DNA of 64,000 nucleotides from an uncultured Granulosicoccaceae bacterium (GCA_938035125.1 CALHNS010000001.1:1-64000), one strand, 5' to 3'. Numbered from the stretch's first letter, positions 35,416 through 45,700 are shown. The notes: a model not told the origin generated them from the sequence alone. Made by a program: numbers and translations.

Positions 35416-37410
35416 ATGCTGCCCCCCACCTATCGCCAAATCCGTTCTGTGCTGGCTGTTCTGTTTGTATGTCTTTGTTTATCAATAGCAAAGCTAGGTT
35501 TTGCCCAGTCCGCAGGGGGTTCTTCAGGCAATTCTCAAGCATCAGTGCCTTCAAACGCCCACGCTTTAGTGTACTCAACTACAGCGGCAGAGCTCTTTTT
35601 CAACCCGGCGCCAAATACCCTTACACACATCACTCACAATGGGCGTGAGCGAACGATAACCGATGGTCACAGTCTGTGGCTAGAGGGGCTTGATCGCAGT
35701 ATTGAGCATCGTTTTGAACTGAGGTCAGTGCCCTTAAATGGCACTGACAACGTCGTAAATTTACCGGCTGCTAGCATCGTGCTATTCACAGGCGATTTCA
35801 CCCCTCCCACCTATCGAGTGGAGTCGTCGAATCAGGTGGCGAACGCATCATCGAATAGCGCCGTTAATGAATCCACCGCTATCAACAGTTTCCTGATTGA
35901 AGCCGAAACCATAGCACCGCCGCCACCTGAGCCCACAGCTGTGCCCGAGTTATCGTCTGCGTGCAATGTCTCCTCGCTGTCGCAGTTGGTCACTTGCGTT
36001 AATCAAGCGAGCAATTTTGATCTAATCAATGTTCGAAACGATTTAAGCTGCACAGGAGGAAATTGTTGTCCTTCGAACAAAGCCATTGTTGAACTTCGAG
36101 GAATCTCTAATTTAACGATTGAAGGTAATGGCACACGCTTTTTACGATCGGGTGGGCAGCGTCAATGCAGCTTAATCGATGTTATTGGTGGGTCTAATAT
36201 CACGATAAAGAATTGGACAGTAGATGATGATATTGCCTCAGCGCCTTGCCAAGTTGCTGATCGCTGTCCTCGTATGATTCACGTTCGCAATGCATCGACA
36301 GTAACGCTCGATAACATGACGGTGCAGAACGGGAAGGGCTACACCATCTACATCGATCGAGTAAACGGTTTTGAATTCATTAATAGCCGATTGATCAATT
36401 CAGGAGTGTTGGGCCTATACATTGGCCACGGAGACCGTCCGTCCACTAACGTTCGCGTTGAAAATTCTCTGTTCGTTGATAATCAAACTAATGCCTTAGC
36501 GCTATTGGGTGTTACTGGCAGCAATGAAAATGTAAACGTTGTTCGCAACAATCGTTTTTTCCGCAATCATCGCTTAGGTCAATTCCCTGTGGCCCCACAG
36601 TTTGGCACAGGGTTAACGGGCGGAGGGCAGGTGTACCTTGCGCAAGTAACCGGTCTAACGTTTGAAAATAATACGATTAGAGATGGTTATTGTGCCAATT
36701 GTTTTGTGCAAAGGCGGGCTCGTTCAGGGGTCACCGGATTAGAGCTGGGTATTCCTAATCGGGCCACGGTAAGTCGAATGCGCGTTGCCAACAACACCAT
36801 TTCGCATCACGATGGGTTTGGCATACACAGCAACACCAACAGCATCTTACCCAACGATGTGGTTGTGCAGAACAACCTATTAAATAACAACACTCAGGGC
36901 TTGGGCATAAACGGAGGCCAGCCGTCTAACAACGTTGAAAACGATACTCGATGGTTTCAAAGCTTTGAAGGCAATAATGATTTATCGTCTTTTTTCAATG
37001 TCAATCAGTCTTGTCCTGGCGCCATTGTTCGACGTCAATGCGGTACCGCTGATGCACGATTTGGGTCGTGCGTTGCTGAAATTACCACCAGTGCAGATTG
37101 TTCTGCTAACCCGGTTCGGCTTAGCTCTAAGCAACAATCTGTGAACCCAGGCGATGCTGTGCAAGCTTCAGCTTGGGTATCAAGCACCGCTGGTCGTTGG
37201 TGCCTAGTGTTTTCAAACAATGGCTCATTCGTATCTGAGCGCTGTGAGCCGTTAGCCAACAGCCAACCCACCACAGTGGATAACTTACTGGGCACACCGG
37301 CCTTAGGTGAACGGGTGCCAAATGGTGCAAATCAAGTATCGGCAGAGCTGCGCATTACCCAAGGTGGGGTGCGCGTGGTCATTGACGATGTGAAACTATC
37401 TGGCTTTTGA
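35416..37410 (+). CDS. secreted right-handed beta-helix protein
   Basis: A 664-residue exported protein with signal peptide (hydrophobic VLAVLFVCLCLSIAKLGFA). A low-complexity, serine/asparagine-rich region and a proline spacer (APPPPEPTAVPE) are followed from about residue 185 by parallel beta-helix repeats rich in N-x-T and V-x-N patterns (for example ITIKNWTVDDDI, VTLDNMTVQNG, VRVENSLFVDN, VNVVRNNRFFRN, LTFENNTIRDG). Paired cysteines are frequent (NCCPS, CPGAIVRRQC). The C terminus carries a beta-sandwich-like tail with GRWCLVFS. Such folds occur in polysaccharide lyases and surface adhesins; no catalytic set is recognisable. It overlaps the convergent DUF368 gene by 15 bases. Confidence 0.82.
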   Translation: MLPPTYRQIRSVLAVLFVCLCLSIAKLGFAQSAGGSSGNSQASVPSNAHALVYSTTAAELFFNPAPNTLTHITHNGRERTITDGHSLWLEGLDRSIEHRFELRSVPLNGTDNVVNLPAASIVLFTGDFTPPTYRVESSNQVANASSNSAVNESTAINSFLIEAETIAPPPPEPTAVPELSSACNVSSLSQLVTCVNQASNFDLINVRNDLSCTGGNCCPSNKAIVELRGISNLTIEGNGTRFLRSGGQRQCSLIDVIGGSNITIKNWTVDDDIASAPCQVADRCPRMIHVRNASTVTLDNMTVQNGKGYTIYIDRVNGFEFINSRLINSGVLGLYIGHGDRPSTNVRVENSLFVDNQTNALALLGVTGSNENVNVVRNNRFFRNHRLGQFPVAPQFGTGLTGGGQVYLAQVTGLTFENNTIRDGYCANCFVQRRARSGVTGLELGIPNRATVSRMRVANNTISHHDGFGIHSNTNSILPNDVVVQNNLLNNNTQGLGINGGQPSNNVENDTRWFQSFEGNNDLSSFFNVNQSCPGAIVRRQCGTADARFGSCVAEITTSADCSANPVRLSSKQQSVNPGDAVQASAWVSSTAGRWCLVFSNNGSFVSERCEPLANSQPTTVDNLLGTPALGERVPNGANQVSAELRITQGGVRVVIDDVKLSGF

Positions 37411-38322
37411 TTGATTAGAATTACCGGCAACTCGCTCCATCAAAACAATGGATGCCGCGCCTAAAACCATCAATCCAATCGCAATCCAAGTTTCGGCATT
37501 TGCAACGCTTGGCATTTGCCAGGCATAGCCTGTAACCACGTCTTTAGGAGGCTTACCCTCTCGTAGCACTTGCTCTGTTAGCGTGTCTTTCCATGGCCAA
37601 ATGACCACCAATGAGCCGATAACAAAACCTGTCATAACCGCCAAGGTGTGATCAGCGTAATGCTTGAATACCCATGACAAGATGTGCGAGAACGCGATTA
37701 AGCCAAAGCCACATCCCAGCATGAGTGGAATGATAACGCCTAAGTCGAAAGAATTAATGGCGCCTAATACTAGGGCATAGTTGCCCATAATGATTAATAC
37801 GAATGAACCGGATAGGCCTGGTAAAATCATGCTGCTGATAGCTGCAACGCCGCATAAAAATACATAAAAGAACGAATTGTTCTCGTTGGCAGGGGCCAGA
37901 AACGCGATGCCAATGGCTACGGCCGATCCTATTAATAATGCAAGCCAAACCGTTGGTGTCCAGGCTGAGATACGTTTGGCCACGTACACAATCGACAATA
38001 ATATAAGCCCGAAAAAAAATGCCATAGTGAGACGTTCATGGTGCTCAAGCAAATACTCGAATAAGCGTGCAAGCGATACGATGCTAATGGCAACACCTGT
38101 CATTAATGCGAATAAAAACCGGCCATCAACGTAATCCCAGGCTTCTTTGATTTGGCCCTTAAGCACCATTTTCATGGCTTTGGGGTCACAGCGCTTAATG
38201 CCATTAATCAACCGTTCGTAAATACCGGTAATTAGGGCAATGGTGCCGCCGGATACGCCGGGAATGACGTTGGCTGCACCCATGGCCAGCCCGTTAAGAA
38301 AAGTTGCTATGTCTGATTTCAC
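37396..38322 (-). CDS. DUF368 polyprenyl-phosphate transporter-like membrane protein
   Basis: A 308-residue protein with about eight to ten hydrophobic segments. The opening GAANVIPGVSGGTIALITGIYERLI is the DUF368 signature, and a second related block (ISSMILPGLSGSFVLIIMGNYALVL) occurs in the second half, as in the internal two-fold repeat. DUF368 proteins (PopT) have been shown to recycle undecaprenyl phosphate across the membrane for cell-wall synthesis. The gene overlaps the stop of the upstream phosphoribosyltransferase by four bases, so they are co-translated. A link of polyprenol recycling with that nucleotide enzyme is not obvious. Confidence 0.9.
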   Translation of the reverse strand: MKSDIATFLNGLAMGAANVIPGVSGGTIALITGIYERLINGIKRCDPKAMKMVLKGQIKEAWDYVDGRFLFALMTGVAISIVSLARLFEYLLEHHERLTMAFFFGLILLSIVYVAKRISAWTPTVWLALLIGSAVAIGIAFLAPANENNSFFYVFLCGVAAISSMILPGLSGSFVLIIMGNYALVLGAINSFDLGVIIPLMLGCGFGLIAFSHILSWVFKHYADHTLAVMTGFVIGSLVVIWPWKDTLTEQVLREGKPPKDVVTGYAWQMPSVANAETWIAIGLMVLGAASIVLMERVAGNSNQSKAR

Positions 38323-38906
38323 GCAGAAGGATCCAATTCTTGCAATAAAGGGGTTAAGAACGGTTTGTTCTGAGCAATTTCTGCAGCATTTAGGCCACTG
38401 AGCTCGTAAGGCATAACTAACCAGTCCTCGGTGGTATGAAGATAGTAGTCAGGCGCTCGATCGGTGCGATTATGTAAAGGTTTGTACCACGGCACCGCCA
38501 CCCGTACCTCACCGGGCATATTGCGTTTCAAACGTTTACCCAAGCGGTTTATCACGGCCTGCACATTTAACCCGGAGCTGAATACGTCATCTACTATCAA
38601 TAAGCTGTCGTTGTGATTGATGGTTTCTAATAGATACTGAGTGCCGTGAATCCGAATTTCCTCATCCGGGTTACTCACCATTTTTTGATAACCCGCCGCG
38701 CCGCGATACGAGGTACGTAGCGCTATGTGATCGGTTTCAATGCCAAGATATTGCAAACATTCCTGCACGGCAATGCCGACCACGCTGCCACCACGCCACA
38801 GGCCTACAATAAAAGTTGGGCGGAAATCACTGTCGGCAATGGCAACGCCTAGACGGTAGGCATCCTGTAATAACGAAGCTTCATCGATATAGTGTTTACT
38901 TTCCAT
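38319..38906 (-). CDS. phosphoribosyltransferase family protein (copy A)
   Basis: A 195-residue type I phosphoribosyltransferase resembling the COG2236 purine PRTases. The PRPP-binding loop is SLLIVDDVFSSGLN (residues about 100-113), the FIVGLWRGGSVVGIAV strand is family-like, and the C-terminal DRAPDYYLHTTEDWLVMPYE segment contains the base-recognition region. The frame is open to 38954, but the ATG at 38906 gives the usual start. It is divergent from its paralogue at 38975 and shares about the same domain layout. It is upstream of DUF368. A purine base (hypoxanthine/xanthine) substrate is likely but not proven. Confidence 0.8.
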   Translation of the reverse strand: MESKHYIDEASLLQDAYRLGVAIADSDFRPTFIVGLWRGGSVVGIAVQECLQYLGIETDHIALRTSYRGAAGYQKMVSNPDEEIRIHGTQYLLETINHNDSLLIVDDVFSSGLNVQAVINRLGKRLKRNMPGEVRVAVPWYKPLHNRTDRAPDYYLHTTEDWLVMPYELSGLNAAEIAQNKPFLTPLLQELDPSA

Positions 38907-38974
38907 TCGGCGAAGTGTACCGCATGGCCCCAGTCGAGTACTATGCGGAGTCAACCCCTCGTCTGTTCTAAGCT

Positions 38975-39550
38975 ATGGCTGAAAAAATTTATTTAGACGC
39001 TCAGCAACTCTTGGAAGATTCATTCCGGCTGGCAGCTGATGTGTATCGCAGCGGTTATCGCCCCAGCTTTATTGTTGCCGTGTGGCGTGGTGGTGCACCC
39101 ATGGGTATCGCAGTGCAGGAATTACTGGCGTATCGAGGTGTGGAAACCGACCACATTGCCATTCGTACCTCGTCGTACCATGCGATTGATCAGCAAGCCA
39201 CTGAAGTGAAGGTGTACAACTTAAGTTATTTGATCAAAAAAGTTTCAGCTGAAGATCGATTGCTTATTGTGGACGATGTGTACGACACAGGTAAAAGTAT
39301 TGAAGCAATTATCAGTGCACTGCAAAATGCCACTCGTTTGAACATGCCGCAAAACATAAAAGTGGCTGTCCCATACTACAAACCGGCACGCAATAAAACC
39401 GATCGAGTTCCAGATTACTATTTATATGAAACCGATCAATGGTTGAAGTTTCCTCATTCGTTGGAAGGCTTGTCTTTGCAAGAGGTGAAGGACAACAGAC
39501 CTGAACTGCACAACATATTAATGTCGGCGAAGAATCCTCCTAGCGAATAA
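38975..39550 (+). CDS. phosphoribosyltransferase family protein (copy B)
   Basis: A 191-residue paralogue of the divergent gene 69 bases away. The PRPP loop is RLLIVDDVYDTGKS, with the FIVAVWRGGAPMGIAV strand and the KTDRVPDYYLYETDQWLKFPH C terminus. The two copies are recognisably related over their full length but clearly diverged, for example at the loop (VFSSGLN versus VYDTGKS) and in the region following ALRTS/AIRTS. Their head-to-head layout suggests a shared control region in 38907-38974 and possibly a hetero-oligomer, which would be unusual. The substrate is unknown. Confidence 0.8.
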   Translation: MAEKIYLDAQQLLEDSFRLAADVYRSGYRPSFIVAVWRGGAPMGIAVQELLAYRGVETDHIAIRTSSYHAIDQQATEVKVYNLSYLIKKVSAEDRLLIVDDVYDTGKSIEAIISALQNATRLNMPQNIKVAVPYYKPARNKTDRVPDYYLYETDQWLKFPHSLEGLSLQEVKDNRPELHNILMSAKNPPSE

Positions 39551-39695
39551 GTTCCTAAAAACAGCGCCACGCACTGAAAATTCGGGCACTGGATCGCAAA
39601 GTGAAATCGGCCTTCGAGGTATGATTACCGACCCAGATGCGTACTCAAGAGAGGCGCATATTGACTGATCTTTTGATAGGTTTTACCGATTTCAC

Positions 39696-40238
39696 ATGCC
39701 GCCTAAGACAAACAAAATTCGGCCCAGAGTCCTAAAATTAGCTGACTTTGATCACCGTCGATTATTGCTCGAAGAATTCGCTGAAAAACGTCGACTCAAG
39801 CAGGGTTCACACGTTTTGCCCGGTGCGTCAAGCCGTAGCTTACCGGGTGTGTCGAATGTGGTTTTGTTGGCTGATCGAGCCAGCAGTTTTGCTTCCATCG
39901 AAATCGATGAACTCTCCGCGTTAACGCCCGTTGCACAACGTATTTCTGTGATGGCGTTATTGCGTGATCATTTAGCGATGGAATTCGGGCAATATCGCAT
40001 CACTCAATCCAATCGAAGTTTTATCATTCAGCATCGCAGCTTGGATGAACTGATCAGTGCGTTGCTGCGGGTGCAGTACCATTTGCATCAGTGCACCGCA
40101 GAAGACCTAGCAGCTGTGAATGTACCTGCCTCGTTCGTTACGATGAACTTAACTTGGGGTGTCGGGCCATCGCCTTCTACTGCCGATACTGAACGTGTAA
40201 AGCAACGTAGACGTAAGCGCTTTTCATCAGATCAGTAA
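39696..40238 (+). CDS. unrecognised 180-residue protein
   Basis: No family is recognised. It is soluble (no membrane segment or signal), basic at both ends (start MPPKTNKIRPRVLKL, end RVKQRRRKRF) with a mixed helical centre (LSALTPVAQRISVMALLRDHL, LDELISALLRVQYHL). Basic tails might contact nucleic acid, but this is a guess. It follows the phosphoribosyltransferase B by 145 bases. The ATG lies near no obvious ribosome-binding site. Confidence 0.6.
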   Translation: MPPKTNKIRPRVLKLADFDHRRLLLEEFAEKRRLKQGSHVLPGASSRSLPGVSNVVLLADRASSFASIEIDELSALTPVAQRISVMALLRDHLAMEFGQYRITQSNRSFIIQHRSLDELISALLRVQYHLHQCTAEDLAAVNVPASFVTMNLTWGVGPSPSTADTERVKQRRRKRFSSDQ

Positions 40239-40264
40239 GGGCTGTCTTACAAAAAAGGGCGGGG

Positions 40265-40483
40265 TTATACAAACCCTAAGTAGTCGGCCACCAAATACGC
40301 TAGTGAAAGCACCATAAGTCCCGCTCCCCAGGCTTTCATCCAAAGAATGTTGCCTTTATGCCCGGCGATGATAAAAACCACGCCAATTATGATGGACAGC
40401 ACCATAGTCAATGACAGCATTTGGTGCATGCTTTCGGAGTAGGGGTAGGCCTCATTTGGGCCTTGATCAGTTCGGTATCTCAC
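40265..40483 (-). CDS. small membrane protein, unknown
   Basis: A 72-residue protein with two hydrophobic segments (about residues 22-41 and 50-68) after a hydrophilic N terminus. The GTG at 40483 gives the full length; ATG 40429, just before the first segment, is an alternative. A TATAAT box at 40496-40491 on the minus strand, immediately upstream, would make the longer form nearly leaderless and so slightly favours the shorter form. No homology-based function. Confidence 0.5.
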   Translation of the reverse strand: MRYRTDQGPNEAYPYSESMHQMLSLTMVLSIIIGVVFIIAGHKGNILWMKAWGAGLMVLSLAYLVADYLGFV

Positions 40484-40505
40484 GGGCGTTATTATACGTC
40501 AGGCA

Positions 40506-40546
40506 TAAAAAAACCCGCAGACTGTCTCTGGCCAGCGGGCGGGTTT
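40506..40546 (-). terminator. terminator of the amidase gene
   Basis: AAACCCGC (40511-40518) pairs with GCGGGTTT (40539-40546), with a 20-base middle. Read on the minus strand it is followed by a run of seven T residues (complement of 40507-40513), which suits the end of the amidase transcript (stop at 40664). The 118 bases between stop and hairpin hold no gene. Confidence 0.65.
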
Positions 40547-40663
40547 CTTTATCGTTGAGAGCGGAACCTGTGGTTCAACGCATCTCATCGCTTGACGGAG
40601 ATCATAATGCCTCAGTCGAAAATTTCGTACCGGATCTGGGTCACAGTAAGGTACCCATAAAGA

Positions 40664-41920
40664 CTACAGATCAAGCTTTACGAGAACATCATCACGTTGT
40701 TCGCTTCGTTGTTCATTGCGAAAGTCCACCAAATACTCCCGCAACCCATCCGCGATGGCGGCCGCCAGCTGATTTCGGTAGCTCGGTAAGGCCAATCTTT
40801 CAGCCTCGGCAGGATTACTGATGCAGGTCAGTTCCAATAGTACGCCCGGGGTAAAGCTGCGTGTCAAAACAAATAAGGTTTCGCGTTTCACACCGGCATC
40901 TATCACTGCGCTATTAGCGGTGGCAACTTCGTTGTAAACCTTTTTATGCATAATGTTCGCAAGCGTTTTAGAAGCGCTTGTGTGATCAAGGTTAACTGAG
41001 CTAGGGGATAAGTTTTGCTTCTGTAAACTCTCGATAACGTTGTGTCTATCCGCGTAAAACGTTTCAACCAAATTAATATCGGTTTGAGGCAAATGGTTAA
41101 AGTGAAGCGATACCACCACATCGGCACCCACGGCTTTAATTTTATTTACACGATTTTGACGCGACATGCCTTTGTCAGAATTTCGCGTCATGACGACATC
41201 TACATTTTCAATTTCTGATAAAAACAACTCAACACGCTTTGCCATATCTAAGGTCAGTTCTTTTTCAATTAAGCCGTTGTGAGCTTCGGAACCAGGATCA
41301 ATGCCACCGTGACCAGGATCTAGCACCACAACTAAGCGTTCTGCATTTGCTTTGGGCGCTTGTGCGACTTTCACCGTAGATGTTTGTGCACCGAACACCC
41401 GACTCGTTGTGGCATGTTCAATTGAAAAGTCTTCTCGTGACCAAGACCAATTGGGGCGCGTAAAGGAAGTGTTGGTTAACAAACCTAGAAAATCGATTGA
41501 TTCGTGCGTCAGTGTTTTACTGGCGGTTAAATAGCGCGACGCAGGATCGATGCGTTTAATACTGGGTTTAGCCGACACTCTGTTCGCGTGCTTACGCGAT
41601 AGTTGGGCTGCTGAAATACGCGATGATTGTGCCGCTGATATAAGCGATGGCTCTACCGCTGAAATTTGCCTGCCGGATCTAGGTGTTGGCTGAAGTAATG
41701 CCGCGGTGCTGTAGTTAGCTGGCAGGTTTAGCTTTTCTTGCGTACTTAAGACTGGCGTGAAGGTTAGGCTGAGAATTAAGCCAGACATGATTCCTGCTGC
41801 CAATCCGGCAATCACCAGCATAGGCTGCACTAATGGATGCTTAGCACTAGCACTAGCACTAGCACTAGCATCAGTGTCAATATCAGAAATAGCCTTGCAG
41901 GTAGTGCTGGGTAAATCCAC
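40664..41920 (-). CDS. N-acetylmuramoyl-L-alanine amidase (AmiC-like)
   Basis: A zinc amidase that cuts the bond between peptide and sugar in peptidoglycan. The 418-residue protein has a signal/membrane segment (LVIAGLAAGIMSGLILSLTF), a 150-residue low-complexity spacer and a C-terminal Amidase_3 domain: LVVVLDPGHGGIDPGS (first zinc histidine), LIEKELTLDMAKRV (glutamate), GADVVVSLHFNHLP (second histidine) and LLELTCISNPAEAERL (catalytic glutamate). The N terminus has an Ala-Ser repeat from a hexamer microsatellite. The spacer is not a recognised AMIN domain. A terminator follows downstream. Confidence 0.88.
   Translation of the reverse strand: MDLPSTTCKAISDIDTDASASASASAKHPLVQPMLVIAGLAAGIMSGLILSLTFTPVLSTQEKLNLPANYSTAALLQPTPRSGRQISAVEPSLISAAQSSRISAAQLSRKHANRVSAKPSIKRIDPASRYLTASKTLTHESIDFLGLLTNTSFTRPNWSWSREDFSIEHATTSRVFGAQTSTVKVAQAPKANAERLVVVLDPGHGGIDPGSEAHNGLIEKELTLDMAKRVELFLSEIENVDVVMTRNSDKGMSRQNRVNKIKAVGADVVVSLHFNHLPQTDINLVETFYADRHNVIESLQKQNLSPSSVNLDHTSASKTLANIMHKKVYNEVATANSAVIDAGVKRETLFVLTRSFTPGVLLELTCISNPAEAERLALPSYRNQLAAAIADGLREYLVDFRNEQRSEQRDDVLVKLDL
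41843..41870 (-). repeat. hexamer microsatellite in the amidase signal region
   Basis: AGCACT is repeated four times (41843-41866) followed by AGCA. It encodes Ala-Ser repeats (DASASASASAK) immediately before the membrane segment of the amidase. Changes in copy number would lengthen or shorten the N terminus without changing frame. Confidence 0.85.
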
Positions 41921-41979
41921 GGTTCGTCACTCAGTTCATTTTGTGACGTACCACGCAAATTGTGTTCCAGAGGGGTAGG

Positions 41980-42723
41980 CTAAGGGCTGAGAGCCAGAAT
42001 TTCTGCCAACTGTTGTTCGATCAGTTTGAGTTGGTGTGGTTCTGAGAAACGATGGTCAGCGCCCTTGATCAGCGCAAGTTGCGCCTCTGAGCTCTCAACG
42101 GCCTGTAAAAGCTCTATGGATAGCGTGTAGGGCACATCGGTGTCAGCGGTGCCATGAAGCAGTCGTACTGGGCAGGATACTGGGAGTGAGCGCCCTAAGA
42201 TACTCAAGGCTCGACCACTATCCAGTAAGCCTTGCTGGAAACGATGTGGGCTTTGTTCGTCGTAATGACTTTGAAGCGCCAAAGTATCGCCAGCCTGCAA
42301 CGACATGCGTTGCGCTTCGCTGAGTTTTGGCTCTAATAGTCGGTGGGTGAAATCAGGCGCTGCGGCAATTCCCAACAACGCAGCCACTCGTTCAGGGCGT
42401 TCAAGCGCGACCAAGGTGGCAAGCCATGCGCCCATGCTAGAACCGATCAATACTTGTTGGCCTGTGCAAACCGAGTCTATTATTTCTAAAGCATCGTTAC
42501 GCCATTGTTCGATAGTGCCGGTATCGATGTTTCCAGCAGATTCTCCATGGCCGGTGTAATCAAAGCGGGTAAATTGCACGCCGTTTCTTTGGCAAAAGGC
42601 TTCTAGCGCTAGTGCCTTGTTGCCTTGCATGGTGGAATGAAACCCGGATAAAAACAATACGCCGGGTTTGTCTTTGTGTTGTGTGGAGACACTGGCAGGT
42701 GTGTGATGAAAAGCTAACGCCAT
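41980..42723 (-). CDS. alpha/beta-hydrolase
   Basis: A 247-residue serine hydrolase. The nucleophile is in GSSMGAW (G-x-S-x-G) at about residue 94, the oxyanion region is LFLSGFHSTMQGNKA, and HGTADTDVP and ADHRFSE provide the acid and histidine. The FDYTGHGES strand is typical of monoacylglycerol-lipase-like and ABHD10-like enzymes. The substrate is unknown. It is three bases downstream of uvrA and probably in its transcript. Confidence 0.8.
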   Translation of the reverse strand: MALAFHHTPASVSTQHKDKPGVLFLSGFHSTMQGNKALALEAFCQRNGVQFTRFDYTGHGESAGNIDTGTIEQWRNDALEIIDSVCTGQQVLIGSSMGAWLATLVALERPERVAALLGIAAAPDFTHRLLEPKLSEAQRMSLQAGDTLALQSHYDEQSPHRFQQGLLDSGRALSILGRSLPVSCPVRLLHGTADTDVPYTLSIELLQAVESSEAQLALIKGADHRFSEPHQLKLIEQQLAEILALSP

Positions 42724-42726
42724 ACG

Positions 42727-45700
42727 TTAATCTCTTGTTAACAGTTCCATTAAAAATGGGCCAGTGCGAGAGGTTTTAGATTTAGCCACTTGTTCAGGCT
42801 TACCCTTCGCAATCACTTTGCCGCCACCCGCACCGCCTTCTGGCCCCATGTCTAGTACGTAATCAGCTTCAGCGATAAGGTCTAAGTTGTGTTCAATAAC
42901 CACCACAGAATTTCCGTTTTCCACTAAACGATGCAGCACATGAATAAGCTTCTCTACATCAGCCATGTGCAGCCCCACAGTGGGTTCATCCAAAATGTAT
43001 AACGTGTGCACCGACACTACGGCGCGCCCTGAAGAGTCTTTCAATACCGGTTTGGCTTTAGAGAGCTCACTAACGAGTTTGATTCGTTGTGCCTCACCAC
43101 CACTGAGCGTTGGGCTTTGTTGGCCTAGCGTCAGGTAGCCTAGCCCAACATCTTGCAATAACTTCAAGGCATGGTGAATGGTGCTGTGGGCTTCAAAGAA
43201 CTCAACGCCATCATCAACATTCATTGACAACACATCGCCAATGCTCTTGCCGCGATACTGGACCGATAAGGTTTCTTGGTTGAACCTTTGCCCGTTACAA
43301 GTTTCGCATGGAATTTTTACATCCGGTAGAAAACTCATTTCAATACGCTGCATGCCTTGTCCATCGCATTCATCGCAGCGACCACCTTTGACATTAAATG
43401 AGAATCGGCTGGCGGTGTATCCGCGAATACGTGCTTCGGTGGTATCGGCGAATAAGCGGCGGATGTTGTCCCAAAAACCTATGTAAGTGGCAGGGCAGGA
43501 GCGGCTGGTTTTTCCAATGGGCGTTTGGTCCACCTCCAATACACGGTTAATGCTTTGCCAGCCTTCTATGGATTTGCATCCGCGTAATTTACCTAAGCTC
43601 TTCAAACGTTTTTTACTGTTAATTATGCGTAAGTTATCGTGCAGTACATCGCGCACTAAGGTGCTTTTACCAGAACCTGACACACCACTGACACACACCA
43701 ACTGTTGTAAGGGCAAGGTGGCGTTAACGTTTTTCAAATTATGCAGCGTCGCCCCTTTAACATTAAGAGATTCGGCCGCTTTTCCGCGTGGTTTGTAAAT
43801 TGGGTGCTTTAACGGATTGGCCAGCATGCGCCCAGTAATGGATGCCTTGTTACGTTTAATCTGGGCAACACTTCCTGTAGCAACCACTTCACCTCCACGA
43901 ACACCGGCACCAGGGCCAATGTCAATAATGTGTTCTGCGCTGTTTATGGTTTCTTCGTCGTGTTCAACCACAACAATGGTATTGCCTTTTTGTCGCAGTT
44001 TACCCAGCGTATTCAATAACATCCTATTATCGCGCGGGTGTAGTCCAATCGTGGGTTCATCTAAGATGTAACAAACCCCGCGAAGGTTTGAACCCAGTTG
44101 AGCAGCCAATCGAATTCGCTGCGCTTCACCGCCACTTAAGGTAGGAGCCGCTCGGTTTAAATGTAAATACGATAAGCCAACTTCATCCAAAAACGTTAAG
44201 CGCGACAGTAGTTCTTGCATACCGTCTCTGGCGATGGTTGCTTCACGCTCAGTAAGCTTTAGTTTTGAAATTTGTTGAACGGCTTCGTGTATGGATAAAC
44301 TTGTAAAATCGGCAATGTTGTAATCTTTAAAATATACGTTTAACGATTCTGGCTTTAATCGCTGGCCCTCGCACTGAGCACAAACGCAAGGCTCACCCTC
44401 ATCGTCATTTTTAGGCACCGCAATATCGGCCCCCTCGTGAATGTCTTCATCTTTCATCGCTGGCATGTCTATGCCGGTGCCGTAACAGGCTGTGCACCAT
44501 CCGTGTTTGGAATTGTAGGAAAACATTCTGGGGTCAAGCTCAGGGAAGCTGGTTTGGCAGCTGGGGCAGGCCCGCTGGGTTGAAAACAAGGTGTTGGTGG
44601 CGCCTGGTTTGCCAATTTTCACCACACCACTGCCGTAATCCAAACCCAGTTGAATTAACTGTTGCACCTCTTTTTCGGTTTTAGCCGACACCTTGACGGT
44701 GCCTACGGGTAAATCAATGGTGTGCTCTTTAAACCGATCGAGCCTTGGCCAATCATCGGTTGGGCACAGTGTTCCGTCCACACGTAACTGTGTAAACCCT
44801 TTTTTTAAAGCCCATTTAGCTAAGTCGGTGTAATAGCCTTTTCGATCGATAATTAATGGTGCAAAGACCTCAACGCTCTTCGCTTTATGTTGTTTCATCA
44901 CTTGAGCTGTTATGGCATCGATAGATTGTGCCGATATCGCCACCTCGCACTCGGGGCAATATTGCTCGCCTAGCTTTACAAACAGAAGCCGAAGAAAGTG
45001 ATAAATTTCAGTCATGGTGGCAACGGTGCTTTTTCGCCCTCCACGACTGGTTCTTTGTTCGATGGCCACCGTGGGTGGAATCCCGGTGATGGCATCCACA
45101 TCGGGTCTTGCTGCTGGTTGTACAAATTGGCGTGCATAGGCGTTTAATGATTCAAGATAGCGGCGTTGCCCTTCGTTAAACACAATATCGAATGCAAGCG
45201 TGCTTTTCCCGCTGCCGCTCATGCCGGTTACCACGGTTAATTTATCGCGCGGAATGTCCACGTCAATATTTTTTAAATTGTGCTCTCGTGCTTGACGCAC
45301 CGATATGTCATGAGAGGCTAGTGTGCCCGGTGCTGGGTCTTCCGCCACTCGATTATCAAGTTCTGATACGGCCGCAGCCAGTCTTAATTGATCGGTGGCT
45401 TCTCGATACGCCAACAGTGCTTGCCCCGTTGCCGAATTTTTTTCATCAATAATGTTATCGGGGCTGCCTGCGAACACCAGTTCACCACCGGCGTAACCTC
45501 CATCGGGGCCTAGATCGATTAACCAGTCGGCGTGGTGAATGACATCTAAATTGTGTTCGATAACAATTAACGAATGACCTTTGTCAATAAGCTGCTCAAA
45601 GGCCCCAAGTAGTTTGGCGATGTCATCAAAATGTAAGCCTGTGGTGGGCTCATCAAATAAAAACAACGTATGGGTTTTTACCGCGTTGCGCTTACGTAAT

